From Anaerolineae bacterium (GTDB lineage: Bacteria; Chloroflexota; Anaerolineae; Anaerolineales; E44-bin32), in the NCBI GenBank assembly GCA_030673735.1, contig DAOVIK010000123.1, forward strand, positions 1 to 5,901: DNA of 5,901 nucleotides. The letters are read 5' to 3'. This document shows positions 1 through 5,624 of this stretch, in pieces. The translations under genes and the position numbers were made by a program. Positions within the stretch are counted from its first letter, which is position 1. Each line of letters starts with the position of its first letter. Under the pieces are notes generated by a model. The model was not told the origin of the DNA, ran no database searches, and was given only the letters and a program-made list of their open reading frames with translations.

Positions 1-90
1 GCCGCCCTGGTCGTCGCCCTGGTCATCATCGTCATCATCGTCGTCGCCGCCCTGGTCGTCGCCCTGGTCATCAACGTCATCATCGTCGTC
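1..90 (-). repeat. 45-bp tandem repeat encoding an Asp-rich tail
   Basis: Bases 1-45 and 46-90 are two copies of the same 45-bp unit differing at one position (t29 against a74). Read on the minus strand they encode a 15-residue unit, DDDDDxDDQGDDQGG, with x = V in the first copy and D in the second. The array touches the window edge, so more copies may follow. The near identity indicates recent duplication or active slippage. Confidence 0.9.
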
Positions 91-954
91 ACCGTGCTCG
101 AACGGACAGTTCGCGTCCGATGCATCCTCCCCAGGATCGTCCGCCAAGAACGGATAATCGATTGGATCCAGATCATTCATAACGACCGGCAATTCATACC
201 CAAACGCAGCTAGGCAGAGACTCAAGTGCTCGATGGCGTGGTCGATCCCTACCATCGCAACCACAGACACCCTCTCTCTTACGCGGGCCAGCACGTCCTG
301 ATGATGCACCAGGCGCACCAGAACATACTCCATCAACTCGGGATCGAGGTCAGAATCTGAGTCTGCGACCAAGGCCATAAGCGCTGATAGCGCCTCCTCA
401 TAGCCCTCAAGGGCATCCTCAAGATCCTCATACCGATCCCAAGCCAATAGCGCCTCAAGCTCAGCCAAACGAGTGTCGGTAAACTGAGCCAGCAGTCGAA
501 TGTCGCCCTCGTCGCTCCATGTGAATGCCAAACGGGCGCCTTCCAGGCCGCGCTTCATGCCGTAAAGAGCATCGCCTGGGAGTGCCCCGTATGCGGCTTG
601 GACAACACCCGTGCTGATCGCCAGGATGCCGATGGCCAGCATAAGACTGATGAAGACTTGTGCCGGCTTCCAACGCCACGCGGGCTTCGTCTGTGGCCGA
701 GGCAGAGTTGCTTTGTATAGCCTATGAGATACGTCCAAGAGAATGCGCCTGCGGCTAGCGGCAATGAAACTCGGCTTTGGCCTGCTCGGCGCGAGATAAT
801 CCCTCGCCTCCGCCGCCAAGGTCAAGATCGACGCTAGGCGCTCGGCTTCATTGGGAAACAGGCGCAGGCACTCTTCTACTGTGGACTGCTCCGCCCAGAT
901 ATACCCCAAGCACTCATCCAGTATCTTGGATTGCCTTCTCGTCGGCTTCGTCAT
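1..954 (-). CDS. DUF5667-type membrane protein, copy A (3'-truncated by window edge)
   Basis: The reading frame is open from an ATG at 954 to base 1 (318 codons) with no stop, so the C-terminus lies outside the window. The start is set by the shared opening (MTKPTRRQSKILDECL, against MSKxExRQSxILDxCL in copies B and C) and by a GGGGGA sequence 9 nt upstream. Residues 1-95 are cytoplasmic and charged; a membrane segment spans about 99-122 (VFISLMLAIGILAIS). It is followed by LPGD at 125-128 and LYGMKR at 130-135, the DUF5667 signature, then helices to about 250. From about 258 the protein becomes acidic and ends in near-pure Asp/Gly/Gln. By family and context it is probably a membrane-bound anti-sigma factor or receptor, but this is inferred. 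Unlike copies B and C it has no intact sigma gene upstream, so it is an orphan. No HxxxCxxC zinc motif is present. Confidence 0.85.
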   Translation of the reverse strand, partial: MTKPTRRQSKILDECLGYIWAEQSTVEECLRLFPNEAERLASILTLAAEARDYLAPSRPKPSFIAASRRRILLDVSHRLYKATLPRPQTKPAWRWKPAQVFISLMLAIGILAISTGVVQAAYGALPGDALYGMKRGLEGARLAFTWSDEGDIRLLAQFTDTRLAELEALLAWDRYEDLEDALEGYEEALSALMALVADSDSDLDPELMEYVLVRLVHHQDVLARVRERVSVVAMVGIDHAIEHLSLCLAAFGYELPVVMNDLDPIDYPFLADDPGEDASDANCPFEHGDDDDDVDDQGDDQGGDDDDDDDDQGDDQGG

Positions 955-1123
955 CGAATCTTGTCCCCCATTGGTGGAGCGACATTCGAGTTTGTCACGA
1001 CGCAGCGAATACCAAAGAACCACAATGCCTCGTAGCGCTCGCAACACGTCCTAGGTTAATTCATGCCTGAGACCGGGCATCCGCCCGGCATCGGAGAGGT
1101 TTTTTATACAAGCCCTCAAATGT
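955..1123 (-). pseudogene. Relic of ECF sigma factor gene, copy A
   Basis: Read on the minus strand from 1123, the sequence still follows the 5' end of sigma gene B. After the would-be start codon (ACA at 1123-1121 instead of ATG) comes TTTGAGGGCTTGTAT, giving FEGLY as in copy B. Then come short matches covering GATGCCG, TGCCCGG and CTCAGG (the DAELIARAQ region), then AACCTAGGACGTGTTGCGA and a stretch ending CGCTGCGTC (the EAFGELYERY to FRYV region). Frameshifting indels and an in-frame TGA shortly after CTCAG are visible. The spacer is 169 bp against about 553 bp in copy B, so about 380 bp covering most of sigma2 and all of sigma4 is gone. It cannot encode a working sigma factor. The 5' match is clear; the last 50 bases before 954 are hard to align. 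Confidence 0.72.
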
Positions 1124-1150
1124 GAAACGTATAACTCCTGTCCGCGTTAC
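1124..1150 (-). promoter_or_regulatory. Conserved upstream block A: GTAAC-N16-CGTTTC
   Basis: On the minus strand, GTAAC (1150-1146) is followed after exactly 16 nt by CGTTTC (1129-1124), with CAGGAG in between. The same arrangement lies before sigma genes B and C. The spacing and sequence fit a general ECF-type promoter (AAC-containing -35, CGT-containing -10). Here the adjoining sigma start codon is lost but the block is kept, so it may now drive the orphan DUF5667 gene through a leader of about 165 nt. Promoter function is inferred. Confidence 0.5.
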
Positions 1151-1380
1151 AGTTGGAAATTAGGCAGAATCGTATTCCGCGAATTCCATTGGAAATGGCC
1201 CACGCATATGAACCCAGAGACCTCAAAGAACTGAAATTGCAGGCGCGCATGATGGCAAGCAATCACAGCGGAGGACCGCAAAGCAGTCAGCCGGGAGCGA
1301 CTCGAGATTCGAACGCGACAAGTTGTGGAATGCTCGCGCTCAACTGGTTCCGAGGATGTTCGAAATGGGGATTGATCAAC
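1151..1380. other. No gene: decayed upstream region of unit A
   Basis: No convincing coding region lies here; the small frames on either strand have no shared sequence with anything in the other units. The right-hand part (to about 1225) still shows weak collinear similarity to the region upstream of sigma B and C: GGAA falls 68 nt beyond the sigma start position, as in the other two units, and is followed by GCCC. A further CGGGA at 1292-1296 lies within 3 bp of the position expected for the SDR glycine motif. This suggests an older and more decayed version of the divergent region, but that is tentative. No terminator for DUF5667 gene B is obvious. Confidence 0.4.
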
Positions 1381-2712
1381 CTACCGGAGCGTACAGCCAT
1401 TGTCAAATGAGACACGCAGTATATAGGGGGAAGGAGCCGCCGGCTCTCCGAATTGGAACATCAGCGATTCTGTTGCACTGGCACCGATGCTCCTGCTCAC
1501 GCCGCCCTTCCAGCCGGAACTGATATCCGTCGGTGGAGAGCTGTCCTTAAGATCCCAAATGGCGTCACCGCCCAACTCGATCTTGTCCAAAATCAGGTTG
1601 CCGGTTGGCCAATTGAGATAAATGGCGGTGATCGTAACTGTGGTTGACCCGCTATTCGTAATGGACCAACTCAATTGCTGCCCATTGATTGAGAAGTTGG
1701 CCAAGGTGAGATCCACGCATGGGTCCGGAGTTGGCGTGTAGGTGGGGGTCGGCGTAGGCGTGTATGTCGGCGTGTGTGTTGGAGTGTGCGTGGGTGTGTT
1801 CGTAGCCGTGGGGGTTGAAGTCGGTATGCTCGACGCAGTGGGAGAGGCAGTATTTGTGGGCGTGTGCTGCGGACCCGGCGGGATTGGTTGCTGGTCGGTT
1901 GGTGAGGGATCCAGATCTGGAGGCAAATCGACTACAACATCTTCTTGGCGCAGCTGCTGGACGACACCCAGGCTGTAGCCTAACCACCCCATGGCTTGCT
2001 CAATCGCGGGTCTAATATCCGCAGGCACTTGCTCACGGACGCGACCCAACACCTCCTGAAGATGTGCCAAGCGATCAAGAATGTAGTCCAGCGTATCGAT
2101 TGGTATGTCAGCGCCGGCTTCACCAGCCAAGCTCGTGAGATCGAACAGCGATTCCTCAAAGCCTTCCAGCGCAAGCGCAAGGTCTCCATGTCTGTTCGCC
2201 TCTAGTAACACCTCAAGCTCTGCCAGACGCGTTCCGGCAAACTCAGCCAGCAGCTTCATGTCGCCGGAATCGCTCCATGAAACAATCAGTCGAGCTTCCT
2301 CTATGCCGCGCTTCACGCCGTAGAGAGCGTCGCCGGGGAGCGCAGCGTTCGCAGCTTGGACTACGCCCGTGCTGGTCGCCAAGATGGCGATGGCCAGCAC
2401 CAGGCTGATGAAGACTTGCGCCGGCCTCCAGCGCCGCGCGGGCTTCGCCGGTATTCTTGGAAAAGCTGATCGATATAGCCGGTGAGCTACGCCTAAGAGA
2501 ACGCGCCTGCGGCTGACACCAACGTATCTTGGCTTCGGGTAGTCCGGTGCAAGGCAATCTCGCACTTCCACGGCCAAGCTCAACATCCGCCTCAGTTCCT
2601 GCTCTTCGCTTGGGAACTGGCGCAGGATATCGCCCGCCGTCAACTCTCCTGTCCAAATGCTGTCCAGGCATTCGTCCAGGATCCTGGATTGCCTCTTCTC
2701 CCACTTACTCAT
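1381..2712 (-). CDS. DUF5667-type membrane protein, copy B, with Thr-Pro linker and beta-rich C-terminal domain
   Basis: A 443-residue protein. Residues 1-98 form a basic, mostly helical cytoplasmic part (RQSRILDECL at 7-16, FPSEEQEL at 33-40). One membrane segment spans about 99-122, with the N-terminus inside by the positive-inside rule. LPGD at 125-128 and LYGVKR at 130-135 mark the DUF5667 domain, whose helices run to about 257. Residues 263-331 are a Pro/Thr/Ser linker rich in TPT and HTPT. Residues 332-443 form a beta-rich domain starting with Cys332 and ending with Cys440, a possible disulphide, with SWSITNSGSTTVTIT inside. ATG2712 overlaps the sigma B gene by 8 nt (ATGAGTAA) and has no Shine-Dalgarno of its own, which implies translational coupling. 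Probable role: membrane anti-sigma factor or sensor for sigma B. Membership of the family is well supported; the anti-sigma role rests on context. No zinc-binding anti-sigma motif is seen. Confidence 0.88.
   Translation of the reverse strand: MSKWEKRQSRILDECLDSIWTGELTAGDILRQFPSEEQELRRMLSLAVEVRDCLAPDYPKPRYVGVSRRRVLLGVAHRLYRSAFPRIPAKPARRWRPAQVFISLVLAIAILATSTGVVQAANAALPGDALYGVKRGIEEARLIVSWSDSGDMKLLAEFAGTRLAELEVLLEANRHGDLALALEGFEESLFDLTSLAGEAGADIPIDTLDYILDRLAHLQEVLGRVREQVPADIRPAIEQAMGWLGYSLGVVQQLRQEDVVVDLPPDLDPSPTDQQPIPPGPQHTPTNTASPTASSIPTSTPTATNTPTHTPTHTPTYTPTPTPTYTPTPDPCVDLTLANFSINGQQLSWSITNSGSTTVTITAIYLNWPTGNLILDKIELGGDAIWDLKDSSPPTDISSGWKGGVSRSIGASATESLMFQFGEPAAPSPYILRVSFDNGCTLR
1723..1863 (-). 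repeat. Thr-Pro repeat linker in DUF5667 protein B
   Basis: Residues about 284-330 are built of TPT, TNTP, THTP and TYTP units, with DNA made of degenerate 6-bp and 12-bp steps (GT-rich on the + strand). Such linkers usually separate an extracellular domain from the membrane-proximal part and can be glycosylated. The long + strand frame opposite (Met-Gly-Val-rich) is only the antisense of this repeat. Confidence 0.85.
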
Positions 2713-3265
2713 TGGATACCACTGTGTTCTGTCGTAGAGCCTTGAGCGCCCTATGGAGCAGCACCCTTACAGCTCCTTCGCTCCGTCCCAGCCACTCTCC
2801 CACGACCGCCGTTGGCAGCGAGAGCATGATGCGCAGCCGGATAACCTCCTGATAATCAGGGGGAAGCTCGGCCAGAGCCTTCCTGAGCACAATTGCACGT
2901 TCCTCTGCAAGCAAACCCTCATCCGGATCCGGCTCCAGGCTTGGAAGCTTCTCGATAGCCTCGATCGATTCGGTCTTGCGTTGCTGCCTGTAATGATCGA
3001 CCAGCGCATTGCGCGCCACTTGATACAGAAAGGCCGAGAAAGGACGACCACGTTCCTTATACCTGGGCAGGGCCTCGAAAGCACGCATGAAGACCACTTC
3101 CGTAAGGTCTTCGGCGTCGCTTTCGGAATTCACCCTGGCCAAGACGTAGCGAAATATGAGAGCTACGTATCTCTCATAGAGTTCGCCAAACGCCTCAGTT
3201 TCCCCATCCTGAGCCCGGGCAATCAGCTCGGCATCAGCCGGGTCCGCATACAAGCCTTCAAACAT
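2705..3265 (-). CDS. ECF-type RNA polymerase sigma factor, copy B
   Basis: A 186-residue sigma-70 family protein of the extracytoplasmic function type, directing RNA polymerase to a specific promoter set. Sigma2 spans about 25-97: FGELYERYVALIFRYVLARV, the SDAEDLTEVVFMRAFEAL core-binding helix at 49-66, and RPFSAFLYQVARNALVDHYR at 74-93 for -10 recognition. Sigma4 spans about 125-178: LAELPPDYQEVIRLR at 131-145 and the helix-turn-helix with GRSEGAVRVLLHRALK at 160-175. The frame stays open upstream to 3433, but ATG3265 is chosen because homology with copy C (MFE...) starts there and the upstream codons lie in the conserved promoter region. CAGGAG sits 11 nt upstream. Its stop overlaps the start of DUF5667 gene B. 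The recognition helix is the same as in copy C, so the two probably share targets. No C-terminal extension is present. Confidence 0.93.
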   Translation of the reverse strand: MFEGLYADPADAELIARAQDGETEAFGELYERYVALIFRYVLARVNSESDAEDLTEVVFMRAFEALPRYKERGRPFSAFLYQVARNALVDHYRQQRKTESIEAIEKLPSLEPDPDEGLLAEERAIVLRKALAELPPDYQEVIRLRIMLSLPTAVVGEWLGRSEGAVRVLLHRALKALRQNTVVSNE

Positions 3266-3292
3266 GAAACGTGATGCTCCTGCACCTGTTAC
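3266..3292 (-). promoter_or_regulatory. Conserved upstream block B: GTAAC-N16-CGTTTC
   Basis: GTAAC (minus strand, 3292-3288), 16 nt, then CGTTTC (3271-3266) directly abutting ATG3265. CAGGAG in the spacer is the probable ribosome binding site. The layout equals blocks A and C. If it is an ECF promoter, transcription would begin at or just inside the first codons, so either the mRNA is nearly leaderless or the true start lies a few codons further in (for example TTG at codon 5). Confidence 0.5.
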
Positions 3293-3399
3293 GCCAAGCG
3301 ATAAGGCAGGGTGGCATGCCACAAGCCTTATAGGAAGCAGCCCGGTAATAGGATATCCCAAGCTTCCTTCCGGGCAAATGCCATATCTAGGAGATTGGA

Positions 3400-3474
3400 A
3401 TACGAGACCAAGGCAGAGTCGTGCGATTGACATGGTCGGGGTACGGCATCGCTTGCACCTTCGCCCCTATTCTA
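3400..3474 (+). pseudogene. Relic of the SDR gene 5' end (25 codons)
   Basis: These 75 bases align without a gap to the first 25 codons of the SDR gene at 5759-5833. By eye 51 of 75 bases match, and 10 of 25 residues (R, QG, V, T, SG, GI and others). The start codon is ATA (3400-3402) in place of ATG, and the TGxxxGIG motif has become TWSGYGIA. Changes fall freely at first and second codon positions, as in a non-coding relic. Similarity stops near 3474, which marks the breakpoint of the duplicated segment. It shows that the duplication carried the start of the divergent neighbour. Confidence 0.8.
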
Positions 3475-3512
3475 TGCCATTTATACTACCACAAAACAAC
3501 CAAAACCTAACA

Positions 3513-3548
3513 CCGCGTTTCGGGAGAATCTCTTCCCCTGAAACGCGG
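3513..3548 (-). terminator. Long hairpin, candidate terminator of operon C
   Basis: CCGCGTTTC (3513-3521) and GAAACGCGG (3540-3548) form a perfect 9-bp inverted repeat, and the 18-nt loop can pair further (GGGA with TCCC). Read on the minus strand the hairpin is followed by a T-rich, G-interrupted stretch (GGTTTTGGTTGTTTTG). It lies about 245 bp past the stop of DUF5667 gene C, which is far for a terminator, and the tract is not a clean T run. Confidence 0.45.
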
Positions 3549-3792
3549 CTATTTGGATTTCTCGACTACGATGAGCGCTCTTGAGTTGTGGATCCTTGTG
3601 CCTTCCACCAACGTGGACCGCGCCTGACGCCTTTCATAGCGCCTCATGGACCTTTGGATTGTTCGGCGCCCTGGCCATTAATACCCCGGCTGCAATCCCC
3701 CTTGTGTGCTTCCTATTTCCCAAGAGGTACGGGGTACTCCATGCCAGCTATGAATTGCACAGCGGTCAAATACCCGCAACTTGAGTTCGAGT
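3549..3792. other. No recognisable gene between units B and C
   Basis: About 240 bp between the hairpin and the stop of DUF5667 gene C. The longest + frame (3581-3784) includes a hydrophobic stretch (LFGALAINTPAAIPLVCFLF) but has no ribosome binding site that I can see and no counterpart in the other units. It could be a fragment of a decayed membrane-protein gene or chance. I see no repeat, promoter or RNA gene. Confidence 0.35.
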
Positions 3793-5070
3793 CTATTCAG
3801 GCAATTCGATCGTTATTACAGTGCCGTTGCTGTCGCCGTCGGGATCTGAATTATCCGCCGGCACATAGCTGTACGCCGGGTGGGTGACGCTCGTGATCGT
3901 GAAGGTCGTTTGATCTTCGCCCGGAAGCTTCCCACTCCGGATCGTACATTTGCCCGATCCTGTGGTGATGCAAGAGAACTGCGCATCCGAACCCGAAACA
4001 GTCCAACTGCCTGTTACTGTGGCTCCATCTACATTGCCGCCGCTGCCCATGGCAATACTGATTGTCACCCTGACCTGCTGGTTGCTGCGTCCACCAGTGA
4101 TGTACGCATCAATGTCCTTCACATGAATCGTTGGCTCCTCCGTCGGCGTGGGTATCGGAGGCTCAGGAGTGGGCGTTGGAGTTGGTGTTGGTGTGCCTTT
4201 TCGCGCCTGACCCGGTGGGGTTCTCTCCTGCCCCGGCGGAGTTAGCTCCAGACCCGGTGGGGTTCGCGTCTGACCAGGAGCTAGATCACTTGGATCGCCT
4301 CCCATATGCAACAACTGGATGACTTCCTGGCTATGCAGTGACCGCTCCATGGCATGGTCGATTGCCGGTTGAGCCTGCTCAGGTACTTGCTCGCGGACGC
4401 GAGCCAGGACTTCCTGATGGTGCGCCAAGCGCTCAAGGATGAATTCCGTTGAACCGGGGTCGAGCCCGGTAGCTGCTCCACCGGCCAAGCCAGTGAGACC
4501 AAAAAGAGCATCCTCGAAGCCGTCCAGTGCAAGGTCCAAGTCTCCGAGCCTATTCGCGGCGAGCAATGCCTCCAGTTCCGCCAGACGCGTGCTGGCAAAT
4601 TCAGCAAGCAGCCGCATGTCGCCGGAGGCGCTCCAGCTGACCGCCAGACGGGCACGCTCAAGGCCGCGCTTCAATCCGTAAAGAGCGTCGCCTGGCAGTG
4701 ATGCGTTCGCCGCTTGGACTACGCCCGTGCTGATCGCCAGGATGCCGATGGCCAACATCAAGCTGATGAAGACCTGTGCCGGCTTCCACCGCCACGAAGG
4801 CCTGATCCCGGCCCGCGGTCGTCTTGACTGTTGTTGTCGGGCAGATATTCTTGAGAGGATTCGTCTGATGCTGGCGGCAACGAAACTTGGCTTCGGATAG
4901 TCCGGTTCAAGACTCTCTCGGGTTTCCAAAGCCAAGGTCAACAGTGGCGTCAGTTCCTGCACATCCCCTGGGAATTCGCGCAGGCTCTCGCCTACCGTCA
5001 CTTCTCCGGTCAAAATGCTATCCAAGCATCCGTCCAGGATCTTGGATTGCCTTCGCTCTCTTTTGCTCAT
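3793..5070 (-). CDS. DUF5667-type membrane protein, copy C, with Ig-like C-terminal domain
   Basis: A 425-residue protein. Cytoplasmic residues 1-98 (RQSKILDGCL at 7-16; basic stretch RRPRAGIRPSWRWK at 83-96) are followed by a membrane segment at about 99-122, identical to that of copy A. LPGD at 125-128 and LYGLKR at 130-135 begin the DUF5667 helical region, which runs to about 255. Residues 264-291 are TPPGQxR-like heptads, 293-313 a TP linker, and 315-425 a beta-sandwich domain with the motif CITTGSGKC at 367-375 and DPDGDSNGT at 409-417. That pattern is familiar from Ig-like C-terminal domains of secreted proteins such as subtilases, where the two Cys bridge and the Asp cluster may bind calcium. 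ATG5070 overlaps the sigma C stop as ATGA. Probable role: membrane-bound regulator or sensor for sigma C, with the Ig-like domain as the outside module. The function is inferred. Confidence 0.88.
   Translation of the reverse strand: MSKRERRQSKILDGCLDSILTGEVTVGESLREFPGDVQELTPLLTLALETRESLEPDYPKPSFVAASIRRILSRISARQQQSRRPRAGIRPSWRWKPAQVFISLMLAIGILAISTGVVQAANASLPGDALYGLKRGLERARLAVSWSASGDMRLLAEFASTRLAELEALLAANRLGDLDLALDGFEDALFGLTGLAGGAATGLDPGSTEFILERLAHHQEVLARVREQVPEQAQPAIDHAMERSLHSQEVIQLLHMGGDPSDLAPGQTRTPPGLELTPPGQERTPPGQARKGTPTPTPTPTPEPPIPTPTEEPTIHVKDIDAYITGGRSNQQVRVTISIAMGSGGNVDGATVTGSWTVSGSDAQFSCITTGSGKCTIRSGKLPGEDQTTFTITSVTHPAYSYVPADNSDPDGDSNGTVITIELPE
4132..4281 (-). repeat. TPPGQxR heptads and TP repeat in DUF5667 protein C
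   Basis: A 21-bp tandem repeat (4198-4281) encodes four imperfect heptads, PGQTR-TPPGLEL-TPPGQER-TPPGQAR. It is followed by KG and a Thr-Pro run (to 4132). It forms the linker between the DUF5667 helices and the Ig-like domain. Copies A and B have unrelated repeats at the same place. Confidence 0.85.
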
Positions 5071-5624
5071 ATTGAACCCACCAGCTGTCGGCGCAAGGTC
5101 TTGAGCGCCCTGTGGAGCAGTACTCTCACAGCTCCTTCACTCCGGCCCAGCCATTCTCCCACTATCGTGGTTGGCAGCGCGAGCATGATACGAAGCCGGA
5201 TAACCTCCTGATAATCCGCTGGAAGCTCGGCCAAAGCCCTTCTCAGAACGACCGCTCGTTCTTTGGCAATCAGACTTTCGTCCGGATCCGGCGCGAGGCT
5301 TGGCAGTTTCTCTGCAGCCTCGATCGATTCGGTCTTGCGCTGCTGCCTGTAGTGATCGACCAGCGCATTACGCGCCACTTGATATAGAAAAGCTGAAAAG
5401 GGCCGACCACGCTCTATGTAACGGTGCAGGGCTTTGAAGGTTCGCAAGAAGACGACTTCGGTGATGTCTTCGGCATCGCTTTCGGCATCCACCCTAGCGA
5501 GTACGTAGCGATAGATCAGCGCTACGTATCTTTCGTAGAGCTCGCCAAACGCTTCATTTTCCCCAGCCTGGGCGCGGGAAATCAGCTCAGCGTCGGCATG
5601 GGCCACATTTTGGCTCTCAAACAT
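5067..5624 (-). CDS. ECF-type RNA polymerase sigma factor, copy C
   Basis: A 185-residue ECF sigma factor in register with copy B. Sigma2 is at about 25-97 (ELYERYVALIYRYVLARV, SDAEDITEVVFLRTF at 49-63, RPFSAFLYQVARNALVDHYR at 74-93) and sigma4 at about 125-178 (LAELPADYQEVIRLR, GRSEGAVRVLLHRALK at 160-175). The segments expected to touch the -10 and -35 elements are the same as in copy B. Differences cluster at the N-terminus, in the linker (residues 100-128) and at the last ten residues. ATG5624 is preceded by CAGGA at 12 nt. It forms an operon with DUF5667 gene C (ATGA overlap) and is divergent from the SDR gene, with 134 bp between the starts. Probably autoregulated through the upstream block. 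Confidence 0.94.
   Translation of the reverse strand: MFESQNVAHADAELISRAQAGENEAFGELYERYVALIYRYVLARVDAESDAEDITEVVFLRTFKALHRYIERGRPFSAFLYQVARNALVDHYRQQRKTESIEAAEKLPSLAPDPDESLIAKERAVVLRRALAELPADYQEVIRLRIMLALPTTIVGEWLGRSEGAVRVLLHRALKTLRRQLVGSI

Noticed and set aside
1..90. Possible CRISPR-like or other non-coding repeat array
   Set aside because: The repeat is contiguous without spacers, a multiple of three, and in frame with the DUF5667 A gene, so it is a coding tandem repeat.
1073..1105. CCGGGC-ATCC-GCCCGG hairpin followed by TTTTTT on the + strand, like a terminator
   Set aside because: The T run begins 11 nt after the stem, no + strand gene ends there, and the bases of the stem align to the DAELIARAQ codons of the sigma gene, so it is part of the sigma relic.
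1296..1350. tRNA-like sequence on the minus strand, with TTCGAAT T-loop, GAGCGCGAGC and CATTCCAC resembling a glycine tRNA
   Set aside because: The acceptor stem does not pair, the D-arm and T-stem lack bases, and the anticodon loop is the wrong size. It may be a decayed remnant or chance within the degraded upstream region of unit A.
1153..1410. + strand frame of 85 codons between units A and B
   Set aside because: It covers the decayed upstream region of unit A and the end of DUF5667 gene B, has no ribosome binding site and resembles no family I recognise.
1742..1978. + strand frame coding a Gly-Val-rich protein
   Set aside because: It is the antisense of the Thr-Pro linker of DUF5667 protein B, with no ribosome binding site and no independent support.
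3266..3433. N-terminal extension of sigma B by 56 residues using an upstream start
   Set aside because: Homology to sigma C begins at ATG3265. The extension overlaps the conserved upstream block and the SDR relic, and copy C has no matching extension.
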